39,523 bases of DNA from UBA2163 sp964575575 (GCA_964575575.1 CAZNQQ010000005.1:1-39523); one strand, 5' to 3'. Positions 15,865 to 24,403 are shown, counted from the stretch's first letter. The notes: generated by a model from the sequence alone, not told the origin. A program made the numbers and translations.

Positions 15865-17787
15865 TTATTCTACTACACGTGCATCTTCAGATGAATACTG
15901 AGGATCTGTGAAGAGTCTTGTAGTCAACTCCTTCTTTACAGCGTTTATTTGAGTCTCAGAAAAACGGTCAAACCCTGTTATTGTCTGCTCATTTACGATT
16001 ATCGGCATCTCACCAATCTGACTCAAACTCGGCAGAAATGCAACCTGAAACGCCACCTCTCTCTGCCCTGTACTTGAAACGTCTGATTTAGGTTTAATAC
16101 TGCCAACGTTCCAGGTTATTCTACCACCATCAGGATTAAATGATATCTTCTCACTTGCCGGGCTTGTATTGCCAGTCCAGCGTACATATGAAGGCAATGT
16201 TGCTGTGACAGTTGTGTTGTCCACTACATTTGAAGAATTAGTAATAGTCCAAACAACAGTATATGTTGTTTCGCTCTCTACTTTAGGAGGTACTGGCCCA
16301 GTGTTTGTAAACGGTCCTGTAGAATAAACTGCACGTGGTGCAAGCAGAAGATCTGACGCAAGTTTTACTGTTCTGTTTATAGACGAGTCTATTGTCTGTG
16401 GTACCTGAGACTCTGAAATACGTTTACCTCTTACATTGATATCAAGAAATATTTCAGGATTACCAAACACATTGCCAGAAGACTGCCCAAAAGATGCAAA
16501 CGAGAATTTCGCTCTTCCAGATTCCCCAGGACTTAGAGATGCCATGTCTGCATTTGTCTCTCTGCTAAACGTAAGTGTGTTTGTAGACGAATTATAGAAG
16601 CCTTTGTCCGCTGATATTGATAATTTATCAAGTGACGCACCTGAAAACTTAATTTCAATCTCAACATCTGACACATTGACCGGCATGTTGTTCATCCATG
16701 TTATGTCTGCACGTATGTCGCCCCCTAGTGTAGAGACATACTCTGTAGATTTGTCTCCGTTTAGAGCAAGATCAACTTCTATAAATGATTTTTTAACAAC
16801 TATTGATTCTATTGATGTGATAAACGCAACACCGATTTCTTTTTCATCTCTTTCGTCTTGTACACCACTTGAAAACCTAAACACTCTTTCTTCTTCATTC
16901 TCTCCGACGATAATTCCTCGCAGTTTTATTTTTCTATTACTTTCAGGTTGTATGTCTCCCAAATCCCACACACTATCTGTAAATGCTGGCTCTGGAGTAG
17001 CTGAAGCAAACTCAAAACCAAACGGATACTCAACAGAAAGCAGTGCGTCTTTTATAATAGTATTTGAATTTGAAGTAACCACTACATCAAACTCAACCTC
17101 CTGACCTGACGTTATCTCGTTTACGTTGGACACCGAAAGGCTAAGTGGTGCAGAAACCAGAGTAACTTCGTACATCTTTTCTGTGAAAAAGATAGCGTTT
17201 GAGCCGTCTATTCTGTATTCAACAGTAACTTTTATGTTCTGTTGTGAGTCCTCAGAGCCAAGAAGTATTGCTTTGACAGTACGCTGTACTAACTCACCTG
17301 ATGATAGTGTGCCAAGTGTCTCACGGTGCCTAGGAAGTGCTTTGGAGATATCGGTTGCGCTTCTAGTACCGTCTGGGTATTCCACAAGAAGATCTGCGAG
17401 TTCTATTGCAACATTGTTTTCATTTGTAATAGCAATCTGCAAAGAAAGCTCCTCCCCACCGCTTATGGTCACAGGTCCTTCTATCTGAATATCGATATTT
17501 TGAGACGAGACAACGTTTGAACCGCCAAATATAAAAAACGAAGAAATAGCTATAGCTATAAGGAAGAACCCAACAGATGCAAAGAGAAGTAAAGAAAGTG
17601 CTGAATACTTTTTCTTCTTTTTCTCTTTAAAAACGGGTTTTTCACCTTGGTCGGACCACTTAGATCTTGCCCCGTAATCAATAGGGTTAAGCTGTCTGCG
17701 TTTCTTCTGTTCAATATTCCCGCCACTACGCGCATAAAGACGCCTTCGCATTTCTTCTATTTTACTTCTATCTGCTTCTTTTGACAT
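15865..17787 (-). CDS. Large membrane-anchored protein with repeated Ig-like (DUF11-type) domains
   Basis: The 640-residue protein has a cytoplasmic Arg/Lys-rich N-terminus (residues 1-62) and one membrane helix at about 64-88 (LSLLLFASVGFFLIAIAISS). An extracytoplasmic region of beta-sandwich modules follows. Several modules have the pattern of the conserved-repeat/DUF11 family (VVVTSNSNTIIKDALLSVEYP, VWTITNSSNVVDNTTVTATLP, then WNVGSIKP). There is no enzymatic motif. It could be a surface scaffold or adhesin. The gene starts 27 nt after recO; a TATACT box 7 nt before the ATG suggests its own leaderless transcript. Confidence 0.65.
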   Translation of the reverse strand: MSKEADRSKIEEMRRRLYARSGGNIEQKKRRQLNPIDYGARSKWSDQGEKPVFKEKKKKKYSALSLLLFASVGFFLIAIAISSFFIFGGSNVVSSQNIDIQIEGPVTISGGEELSLQIAITNENNVAIELADLLVEYPDGTRSATDISKALPRHRETLGTLSSGELVQRTVKAILLGSEDSQQNIKVTVEYRIDGSNAIFFTEKMYEVTLVSAPLSLSVSNVNEITSGQEVEFDVVVTSNSNTIIKDALLSVEYPFGFEFASATPEPAFTDSVWDLGDIQPESNRKIKLRGIIVGENEEERVFRFSSGVQDERDEKEIGVAFITSIESIVVKKSFIEVDLALNGDKSTEYVSTLGGDIRADITWMNNMPVNVSDVEIEIKFSGASLDKLSISADKGFYNSSTNTLTFSRETNADMASLSPGESGRAKFSFASFGQSSGNVFGNPEIFLDINVRGKRISESQVPQTIDSSINRTVKLASDLLLAPRAVYSTGPFTNTGPVPPKVESETTYTVVWTITNSSNVVDNTTVTATLPSYVRWTGNTSPASEKISFNPDGGRITWNVGSIKPKSDVSSTGQREVAFQVAFLPSLSQIGEMPIIVNEQTITGFDRFSETQINAVKKELTTRLFTDPQYSSEDARVVE

Positions 17788-17814
17788 ATGTTTAAGTATA
17801 TCACAATGTATTGT

Positions 17815-18408
17815 CTACAAATGTGCTTCTTTGAGAGCCCTGTTTATAGCCGATACTATATTTTTTCTCTCTTTTTGAGTCTGTTCTAGTATATCTCTGT
17901 CTACGAAAGTCTTCTGTAGTACTTCGCCTAGTTTGTCTTTCTTTGCAATGTATCCAAGTGAGTAAAGAATGCGTAGCACCACAAGATGCTCAAAATTTTT
18001 AAGCGCTTTTTTGTCTATATTGTTGCCACGCAAGTATTCCAAACCATCTGAAAGAGTGTTAAACAAATATTCGTTCTTTTCTTCCCCGTGCACAAGCCTG
18101 TTTAGAAGATTTAATATTTGTGTAATCACAAATAGTTTATCTTCATCATCTTTGAGTTCCTGATGTAAGCTGTACCGCACCTGCGCCCCTGTTATCCTCC
18201 ACACTTCCTTCCCACGTACAAGTGTCGCATTTGTAAACGAAAGATTCTGCAAAGAATACCGAAGTTTTGATTTCTCTTCTCGTACACTTTTGGCAACTGC
18301 GCGCACTAAGCCGATCTCTTTTGTAAATAAAGATATATATCTATTGGCTTCTCCAGAATCATAACTCCCTAAAACTATACATTCTGTACTGTATAAAGTA
18401 TGGGACAT
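17815..18408 (-). CDS. recO: DNA repair protein RecO
   Basis: RecO loads RecA onto SSB-coated DNA in gap repair. The 197-residue protein is shorter than E. coli RecO (242). An OB fold (residues 1-80) shows YSTECIVLGSYDSGEANRYI, FTKEIGLVRAVAKSVRE and LQNLSFTNATLVRGKEVWRI. A helical C-terminal domain follows, apparently without the zinc cysteines of some relatives. TATACT lies 6 nt before the ATG, consistent with a leaderless mRNA. It is divergent from the metalloprotease gene, sharing a 110-nt gap. Confidence 0.9.
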   Translation of the reverse strand: MSHTLYSTECIVLGSYDSGEANRYISLFTKEIGLVRAVAKSVREEKSKLRYSLQNLSFTNATLVRGKEVWRITGAQVRYSLHQELKDDEDKLFVITQILNLLNRLVHGEEKNEYLFNTLSDGLEYLRGNNIDKKALKNFEHLVVLRILYSLGYIAKKDKLGEVLQKTFVDRDILEQTQKERKNIVSAINRALKEAHL

Positions 18409-18444
18409 AGATTAAGTATAAAGTTAAAAGTAGAAAGTAAGCCA

Positions 18445-18473
18445 TTGACAACATATATGATTTATGTTAAGGT
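18445..18473 (+). promoter_or_regulatory. Candidate promoter of the metzincin gene
   Basis: TTGACA (18445-18450), 17 nt, then TAAGGT (18468-18473). The -35 is perfect but the -10 is weak. A TACTGTAC motif follows at 18483-18490. Confidence 0.35.
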
Positions 18474-18518
18474 GTTGGTCGATACTGTACCTTTTTAATT
18501 TATTTTGGGAGATTTAAA

Positions 18519-19205
18519 ATGACAAGAGACGAATGGCTTAGATCCTCATCTTACTGGGCAATACAAACAATGAATGGAAAACGTACTCCAATAATTAATG
18601 GGGACAGATTTACACCATTATGGTGGACTGGGAAACAACCATTGATTCGTATATTTAGAGAGTCAAGTATCTCTCAAGAAACCATATCATTTGCTGGAAA
18701 CACAATCTTGGAAATAATGGGAAATATAGATAATAATATTATTCCTTCCCCAGAGATTGAGTTACGGGAACTTGATCAATCTGCAATTGGACAAATCAAT
18801 GATGCATGTATTCTTGGTAAAATAGACGACAATAAGCTTGCCGATATAGCTTTAGCAGAAAATTGTCGCAAATCACAACAACATGGAGATGTCTACATCA
18901 CGACAAAACAATTCGTTGATGATTCAGCATCTTGGGGCGCTGCAAGTTTTGAGCACGGAATGATGGTTTTAGCTTTACATGGAGACAGACAAAGAAATAT
19001 AAATTTCTTAAAAAACGTAATACACCATGAACTAGGACATATGTTGGGATCAAGATTACATTGCAACAAATATACTAACATAGATTCCTATATCTATGAC
19101 CCAAGCTGTGTAATGCATTACAGTTGCGCATCAAATAGAATGTGTGATAAATGCAAAGATTGGATTCGCCAATGGTGGATCCAAATAAAACACGAAGTGA
19201 GTTGA
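18519..19205 (+). CDS. Archaemetzincin-like zinc metalloprotease
   Basis: The 228-residue protein has a metzincin active site near the C-terminus. HELGH begins at H170 (catalytic E171, zinc ligands H170 and H174), followed by G177 and C182 in LGSRLHC. A Met-turn, CVMHYS (C197, M199), and a CDKC pair (C209, C212) complete the pattern. Archaemetzincins (peptidase family M54) are defined by HExxHxxG, a Cys-rich segment, CxM and CxxC, so four structural cysteines here fit, although the spacing between zinc motif and Met-turn is longer than usual. No signal peptide is seen, so a cytoplasmic enzyme is likely. The Shine-Dalgarno site GGGAG lies 7 nt before the ATG. It stands alone between recO and its own terminator. 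The substrate is unknown. Confidence 0.75.
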   Translation: MTRDEWLRSSSYWAIQTMNGKRTPIINGDRFTPLWWTGKQPLIRIFRESSISQETISFAGNTILEIMGNIDNNIIPSPEIELRELDQSAIGQINDACILGKIDDNKLADIALAENCRKSQQHGDVYITTKQFVDDSASWGAASFEHGMMVLALHGDRQRNINFLKNVIHHELGHMLGSRLHCNKYTNIDSYIYDPSCVMHYSCASNRMCDKCKDWIRQWWIQIKHEVS

Positions 19206-19226
19206 ATAGATAGCTAGCTAAACATT

Positions 19227-19258
19227 CTGCGGAAAGATTTTATCATCCGCAGTTTTTT
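19227..19258 (+). terminator. Intrinsic terminator after the metzincin gene
   Basis: CTGCGGA (19227-19233) pairs with TCCGCAG (19246-19252) and is followed by TTTTTT (19253-19258). Confidence 0.85.
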
Positions 19259-19293
19259 GTTTTTAACTTATCTTATATAATCTTGCTTTATAC

Positions 19294-19322
19294 ACTTACC
19301 CGCGATAGTAAGTAAATGTATA
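19294..19322. repeat. Operator-like palindrome, 3' copy beside the PaaX/Cas2-like gene
   Basis: ACTTAC-N8-GTAAGT followed by AAATGTATA. It shares AGTAAATGTATA and much of the preceding sequence with the site at 19902-19931. The two sites stand in direct orientation on either side of the repressor-like gene. Confidence 0.55.
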
Positions 19323-19324
19323 AA

Positions 19325-19879
19325 TTATTTCAATCCGAAAATCTGTTTGAGATGTAGCTCGTTGTCAACTGACTCTGCAACAATAAATCGAACATGTTTT
19401 CTTATTTTAAAGAATTCTACTACATACTCTATCTCATTTATACACTCAAACGGATTAACAAAAACAGATTTTTGTAATTCGTAGAAATGCATTTGTCGCA
19501 AATGCATTCTCAGTGCATCACGAACTTTTTTCTTTTTTTCAGGAATATCAAAAATTACGATGCGCCATCTCTTATCCCATTTTATTTGTCTTTCAATTTT
19601 TATGTTTTCTAAATCATATGTAAGTGCAAATTTTTTGCCTTGTTTTGTTAAATTCAAAGTTACTGTTCCATCTTTATTATATTTTTCCGATACAAGTTTT
19701 TCCTTATATAAGGCATTTATAGATCTTTGTAGTGATTGTTTGTCTATATCTTTCCATTCTTTCATCATAGTATCTATGATTTTAAAAGATCTCTTAGGTG
19801 AACCAGATAAACCTAGAGCTAGTCCGCCAAGCATTAGTAATAATATCTTCTTTTGTGTCTTTCCATGACCTCTAGACAT
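19325..19879 (-). CDS. PaaX-like repressor with Cas2-like central domain
   Basis: The 184-residue protein has an N-terminal winged-helix part (about 15-85, LQRSINALYKEKLVSEKY, then GTVTLNLTKQGKKFAL). A ferredoxin-like domain at about 98-182 resembles the Cas2-like central domain of PaaX: KWDKRWRIVIFDIPEKKKKV, LRMHLRQMHFYELQKSVFVN, EIEYVVEFF. Such short PaaX-like proteins are common in Patescibacteria genomes. No CRISPR array or cas gene is nearby, so a repressor rather than an adaptation nuclease is favoured. TAATAT lies 6 nt before the ATG; the palindrome at 19902-19931 overlaps the expected -35 region. Autoregulation is inferred. Confidence 0.72.
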   Translation of the reverse strand: MSRGHGKTQKKILLLMLGGLALGLSGSPKRSFKIIDTMMKEWKDIDKQSLQRSINALYKEKLVSEKYNKDGTVTLNLTKQGKKFALTYDLENIKIERQIKWDKRWRIVIFDIPEKKKKVRDALRMHLRQMHFYELQKSVFVNPFECINEIEYVVEFFKIRKHVRFIVAESVDNELHLKQIFGLK

Positions 19880-19901
19880 ACTTTTATATTAACAAATTTA
19901 G

Positions 19902-19931
19902 CATTTACTTGCTATCGTTAGTAAATGTATA
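19902..19931. repeat. Operator-like palindrome upstream of the PaaX/Cas2-like gene
   Basis: CATTTACT (19902-19909), 10 nt, then AGTAAATG (19920-19927). It covers the -35 region of the repressor gene and is matched by the copy at 19294-19322. Confidence 0.6.
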
Positions 19932-19953
19932 TTATTGATTAAATCAACACCCA

Positions 19954-20005
19954 TCAAGGTCTCACCTCTCTACACTTCGTTCCGCGAGGAAAGACCTTTT
20001 CCCGC
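19954..20005. repeat. Hairpin repeat element, intergenic copy after ileS
   Basis: A 52-nt element folds AAGGTCT...CCTC with GAGG...AGACCTT. It aligns without gaps to 20303-20354 inside ileS (about 42 of 52 identical by eye). It ends one nucleotide short of the ileS stop codon and lacks a U-tract, so it is not a standard terminator, though it could protect the mRNA 3' end. Confidence 0.7.
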
Positions 20006-20006
20006 A

Positions 20007-23000
20007 TTAGTTTGTTACTACTTCAAATTTAAAGCTATACGGGTCAATTTTTATTTCCTCGGCATCAACTTTAGTGAAATTGATTTCTTTTATTAAGGCT
20101 CCTGCTTTTATAGTGTCTGCAAACTTCTCAATAAAGGTCTGACCTTTATTGTCTGTCTCGATGTCTAAGTTTATGAAATCTTGTGGAGTTAGCTGTGCGT
20201 CTTTTCTCTTGCCTTGAATTGCGCGAGTGAGTTCCCGCACCGCGCCTTCGTCTTTAAGTTCTTGAGTAAGGTTTGTATCAAGCTCTACAACAGTATCGCT
20301 CCTCAATGTCTCACCTCCGTCCGCTTCGCTACCCGAGGAAAGACCTTCTTCCGCGACAAATACAACCTCCTTCACATTAACCTCGTCTTTTATCAATTGC
20401 AGTAGTTCATCTTGATTCTTTATTCTTGATTCTTGATTCGCAACACGCAGTGTTGCCAGTGGCTGACGTACTTTTATATTTACACTTGAGCGCGCTTCAA
20501 GCCCTAACGACACAACACTGCGCACTTCTTTCATATCTTCTAGTATTTTTTCATCATATTTATCTGACTTCGGCCATTGTGTTAAGTGTACACTCTCTTC
20601 CATATCTATACTTCTTGTCTTTTGATACACCTGCTCTGCAATAAACGGAGTAAACGGTGCCATAAGTTTTGAAAGTTCTAGAAGCACATACCTAGTTGTC
20701 GCAAGAGCGTACTCTTTGTCCTCTCCGTCTACTTTGAATCTGTCTCTGGATCTGCGGATGTACCACGTAGAGAAATCCCCTATGAACTCTCTTATGTCGC
20801 GAGCTGGTTCAAACAAACTATACTCGTCTATACTTTTTGTACTATCTGTAATTAATTTATTAAGACGCGCAAGTATCCATTTGTCTAAAACATTTTCACT
20901 TTCCAAATGTTTGTCGTCCATAACCTGCTCTTTTGTACTGTAAAGTTCGTAAAACTTAACAATATTGTTAAGTAAGTTAAATACTTTCTTTACTACCTCG
21001 TCTACACTTCTCTCGTCAAAGTTTTTAGAATCCCCTGGTTGGTTTACTGTATACATCCAAAAGCGTAATGCATCTACTCCATACTTGTCTGTCATCTCCC
21101 ACGGATCTACTACATTACCTACTGATTTACTCATTTTCTTGCCCTTACTATCTAGAATATGCCCTAGAGATATAACGTTTTTATACGCTTTACCTTTACC
21201 CATTAGAGTTCCTATGGCATGCAGTGTATAGAACCATCCACGAGTTTGGTCTATAGCTTCTGATATAAAGTCGGCCGGATATCCACTCCCTTCTATAAGT
21301 TCTTTGTTCTCAAACGGGTAGTGGTCTTGCGCAAATGGCATACTGCCTGAGTCAAACCACACGTCCATCACTTCTTTTACTCTTGTTAGTTTATTACCCT
21401 TTGCGTCTACAAGTTCTACTTCATCAATGTATGGTCTATGCAAATCAAGTTCGTAGTTTTCGTTGTGTGGGAGTGGTGTATAAAATAATTCCTCCACACC
21501 AGCTGTTGCCAAGTTACCATCTATCTCTTTATGAGAGTCGTGCATATTTACTGATGTGTCTATGTCAGCACCACGGCTTCCTGCAAACAAAAGCCACGCT
21601 GGATGTTCATGCGTTACGATTAAAATGTTTTTATTTTCATGTTTTTTATCAATTTCTGAAAGAAAATCCATCATTCTGTTTTTTACTTGCAAGATATTTT
21701 CACCGTTTGGAGCTGACACGGTAAATTTATCTTTTAATGACGATACCATCTGACTGTATGTCTTATGATCTTTGCCATCTAAATCACCAAAGTCATGTTC
21801 TTTGATTCTTTCATCGTAAATTATATTTTCTTTTTCTATTTTTAATTCATCTGCGACAATCTCCGCTGTTTCTTTTGTTCGTACAAGTGGAGATGCAAAA
21901 ATCAAGTCAATTTTTTTATTTTTTAATTCTTTTGTAGCTTTTTTTGTATCTTCCACCCCCTTTTCTGTCACATGATGTGGGTTATCAACCTTTGAACTTA
22001 AAATATTTTTTACATTGTGCTCTGCTTCGCCGTGCCGCATTACAAAATATTTGTTTCCAGATTTCTTTATGTGTTTTTTTAAATCTTCTACTGAACCTAT
22101 GACAGTATTCTCACCTGTATCGCTCTGCCAGACAGGTAATGGCGTCGCCCAATACCGCTCACGAGAGATTGCCCAGTCTTTGACCTCACGAAGCCACTCT
22201 CCAAACCGCCCCTCTTTTATATGTTCTGGCTCCCAGTTTATAGTGCTGTTTTCTTTAATCAATTTGTCGCGCAAGTCTGACATCCTTATATACCAAGAAT
22301 CCCTAGCGTAGTAGAGTAAAGCCGTATTACAGCGCCAACAATGCGGATATGTATGCTTTATGCGCTCTTTACTAAATATAACCTTTTTCTTTTCCAAGTC
22401 TTCTATTACCTCGTCGTTAGATGCTCTTACCTTTTTACCCTCCAGAAAGTCAGTGCCTTCTATAAACCTGCCCTCTTCATTAACCAAATGGTGCTTTGGT
22501 AAATCTTTCTCTGTACCAAGCACAAAGTCGTCCGCTCCGTACATCACAGCGGTGTGAACTATACCTGTACCGTCTTCTGTATTTACAAAATCTGCTTCAT
22601 ATACTTTGTATGTATTCTTAAGTTTCTTTTGTTCACTTTCTGGAAGTGTGTCTTTTAAGTATAAGTAAAGTGGTTCGTACTCTAGCTTCGTTAAATCTTT
22701 ACTACTTAAATCTTCTACAACTTCGTACTCTTTGTCTTTCATTAGACTTTCTACCTTGTCTTCAGCTAAAATCAGACTCTCACCGTCTACTTTTAATGTT
22801 TTGTATTTAATTTTTTTCCCTACAGCGAGAGCAACGTTGCCCGGAAGTGTCCACGGAGTTGTAGTCCATGCAAGTAGGTATGTATTGTCTTTACCAATCA
22901 CTTTGAACTTTGCAGTTACAGACATGTCGTGCACGTCTTTATACCCTTGCGCAAGCTCATGGCTTGAAAGCCCAGTTCCACAACGCGGACACCAGTTTAC

Positions 23001-23519
23001 TATCCTATAGTCTTTATATAAAAGTTTTTGATCATTAACTTTTTTTATAATACTCCACACCGATTCCATATACTCTGGCTTGTATGTCACATACTGATCT
23101 TTGTAATCAAGCCAAAAGCCAATCCTCTCTGTAAATTTAGTCCACTCGTCTACATGCTTCCAAACACTTTCTTTACACTTTTTATTAAACTCTGCGATGC
23201 CATACTCTTCTATGTCTTTCTTTGAGTGAAGTTTAAGTTCTTTCTCAACTGTTATCTCTACTGGTAGTCCATGTGTATCCCAACCGGCTTTTCTGCGCAC
23301 GTGGAAGCCTTGCATGGTTTTATACCGAGGTATAGCATCCTTAAAAGCTCGCGCTTCCATGTGGTGAATACCTGGTTTACCATTTGCAGTAGGCGGTCCT
23401 TCATAGAAAATATACTCGCCGTTTGGGGCTTCTTTTTCGTCAGATTTCTCGAAAATCTTATTCTCAACCCAGAATTTTAATACTTCCTCTTCATTTTTAG
23501 CTATCTCATTTTTCTCCAT
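20007..23519 (-). CDS. ileS: Isoleucyl-tRNA synthetase with inserted histidine-phosphatase domain
   Basis: The 1170-residue protein charges tRNA-Ile. The synthetase core is complete: EGPPTANGKPGIHHMEARAF (HIGH-type), the editing domain with TTTPWTLPGNVALAV and GTGIVHTAVMYGADDF (the usual HIAPAFG is altered), CWRC, and KKMSKSVGNVVDPWE near residue 795. Between the linker VIGSVEDLKK and LDLHRPYIDE (about 488-675) lies an entire histidine-phosphatase domain: VMRHGEAEHN (R495, H496), SPLVRTKETAEIVADEL, the acidic EHDFGDLDG and VTHEHP (H634). Two small low-complexity inserts lie near the C-terminus (20303-20354 and 20411-20439). An AAAGGA and a TTGGAA/TATATT promoter precede the ATG. The synthetase role is certain; the phosphatase substrate is unknown. 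Confidence 0.96.
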   Translation of the reverse strand: MEKNEIAKNEEEVLKFWVENKIFEKSDEKEAPNGEYIFYEGPPTANGKPGIHHMEARAFKDAIPRYKTMQGFHVRRKAGWDTHGLPVEITVEKELKLHSKKDIEEYGIAEFNKKCKESVWKHVDEWTKFTERIGFWLDYKDQYVTYKPEYMESVWSIIKKVNDQKLLYKDYRIVNWCPRCGTGLSSHELAQGYKDVHDMSVTAKFKVIGKDNTYLLAWTTTPWTLPGNVALAVGKKIKYKTLKVDGESLILAEDKVESLMKDKEYEVVEDLSSKDLTKLEYEPLYLYLKDTLPESEQKKLKNTYKVYEADFVNTEDGTGIVHTAVMYGADDFVLGTEKDLPKHHLVNEEGRFIEGTDFLEGKKVRASNDEVIEDLEKKKVIFSKERIKHTYPHCWRCNTALLYYARDSWYIRMSDLRDKLIKENSTINWEPEHIKEGRFGEWLREVKDWAISRERYWATPLPVWQSDTGENTVIGSVEDLKKHIKKSGNKYFVMRHGEAEHNVKNILSSKVDNPHHVTEKGVEDTKKATKELKNKKIDLIFASPLVRTKETAEIVADELKIEKENIIYDERIKEHDFGDLDGKDHKTYSQMVSSLKDKFTVSAPNGENILQVKNRMMDFLSEIDKKHENKNILIVTHEHPAWLLFAGSRGADIDTSVNMHDSHKEIDGNLATAGVEELFYTPLPHNENYELDLHRPYIDEVELVDAKGNKLTRVKEVMDVWFDSGSMPFAQDHYPFENKELIEGSGYPADFISEAIDQTRGWFYTLHAIGTLMGKGKAYKNVISLGHILDSKGKKMSKSVGNVVDPWEMTDKYGVDALRFWMYTVNQPGDSKNFDERSVDEVVKKVFNLLNNIVKFYELYSTKEQVMDDKHLESENVLDKWILARLNKLITDSTKSIDEYSLFEPARDIREFIGDFSTWYIRRSRDRFKVDGEDKEYALATTRYVLLELSKLMAPFTPFIAEQVYQKTRSIDMEESVHLTQWPKSDKYDEKILEDMKEVRSVVSLGLEARSSVNIKVRQPLATLRVANQESRIKNQDELLQLIKDEVNVKEVVFVAEEGLSSGSEADGGETLRSDTVVELDTNLTQELKDEGAVRELTRAIQGKRKDAQLTPQDFINLDIETDNKGQTFIEKFADTIKAGALIKEINFTKVDAEEIKIDPYSFKFEVVTN
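20303..20354. repeat. Hairpin repeat element inside ileS
   Basis: This is the in-frame copy of the 52-nt element. On the minus strand it encodes roughly EEGLSSGSEADGGETLR between VVFVA and DTVVELDTN, a loop position in IleRS. Reading frame is preserved. Confidence 0.7.
20411..20439. repeat. Short tandem repeat insert inside ileS
   Basis: Repeated GATTCTT/TTGATTC units encode NQESRIKNQ on the minus strand, between LATLRVA and DELLQLIK. It is low-complexity and absent from ordinary IleRS at this turn. Confidence 0.55.
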
Positions 23520-23666
23520 AATTATCCTTTAAATATAGCACTTTTGAGGCTGTTTCCAAAAAGTTGACATAATACTGCACTATGATAACCTATCTTCAGC
23601 ACTAAAAATTTAAAATTTGTTGTTTACATAGAAACATAAACTTTATTGAAATGAAAGGAGCATATC

Positions 23667-24335
23667 ATGCGAAAGTTTGAATTTAATGGAAAGCTACCAA
23701 AAAAAATAAATGGTGCAGATATTATATTTCACAAAGATGAAAAAAGATGTTTTGTTGAGGAATCTCATATTGGATATGAAATACAAGGTAATTGTATAAA
23801 TCTTCCTTATTTTAGACACAATGCTGAATTTTTCTTTTTACAAAACAAAACACAATTTATATTTTACGTACCAGAATACATAGAAAGAATTTGTGCAACA
23901 GATGTAACTCGCACTGCTTCTTGCTGGTTTGGTGGAAAAGATGATGATGGTATTTTCTTAGTAAGATTAAACGATAAACCTTACAAAGCTTACAACCATG
24001 GAGACGAAGAAGCTTTCCTTGCCAGCTTAAAACCAGATGTAATAAAGGTGGCAGAGGAAAAATTCAAAATTAAATGTAGTGAGCAGTTAGGTATGTTTGT
24101 CGTATCGCTACCTTTTACATTGAAAGACTTAGATAAAGTAGGTATTTTGTTTAAAATACCAAAAAAATCAACGTATGAGAGAATCTTTGAAGAGATAACA
24201 GTATTCGGCAATATGAAAGGATATGTTAGCAATGGTTTACCAGGACAATATATTGTACCAGGACAGCAGTCTGTAGAGTATAATAAACTATACTTACTTG
24301 CTGGAATCGCTCATCGTATAGAAAACCGTGGATAA
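23667..24335 (+). CDS. Hypothetical protein, Shine-Dalgarno-led
   Basis: I do not recognise this 222-residue protein. It is soluble, with no signal peptide or membrane segment. It is mixed alpha/beta with many aromatic residues and starts MRKFEFNGKLPKKINGADII. Possible landmarks are CWFGGKDDDGIFLVRLND (about 85-105) and GLPGQYIVPGQQSVEYNKLY near the C-terminus. AAAGGAG (23654-23660) is 6 nt before the ATG, unlike the neighbouring synthetase genes. It lies alone between the divergent ileS and the convergent argS and ends at a shared terminator. Confidence 0.7.
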   Translation: MRKFEFNGKLPKKINGADIIFHKDEKRCFVEESHIGYEIQGNCINLPYFRHNAEFFFLQNKTQFIFYVPEYIERICATDVTRTASCWFGGKDDDGIFLVRLNDKPYKAYNHGDEEAFLASLKPDVIKVAEEKFKIKCSEQLGMFVVSLPFTLKDLDKVGILFKIPKKSTYERIFEEITVFGNMKGYVSNGLPGQYIVPGQQSVEYNKLYLLAGIAHRIENRG

Positions 24336-24360
24336 CATAACTCTTACGTCTTATATAATC

Positions 24361-24403
24361 AAAATCTCATTCACCGAGAGATATCAGGTGAGTGAGATTT
24401 TTT
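24361..24403. terminator. Bidirectional terminator between the hypothetical gene and argS
   Basis: AATCTCATTCACC pairs with GGTGAGTGAGATT (one G-T pair) around an 11-nt loop and is followed by T6. The argS stop codon lies inside the right arm tail. Confidence 0.85.

Noticed and set aside
19325..19879. PaaX-like protein as a CRISPR Cas2
   Set aside because: The Cas2-like fold is preceded by a winged helix as in PaaX, and there is no CRISPR array or other cas gene in the window.
20007..23519. Two genes wrongly joined (IleRS and a phosphatase)
   Set aside because: One frame runs through both without a stop, and synthetase motifs continue on both sides in the correct order, so this is a domain insertion rather than a run-on.
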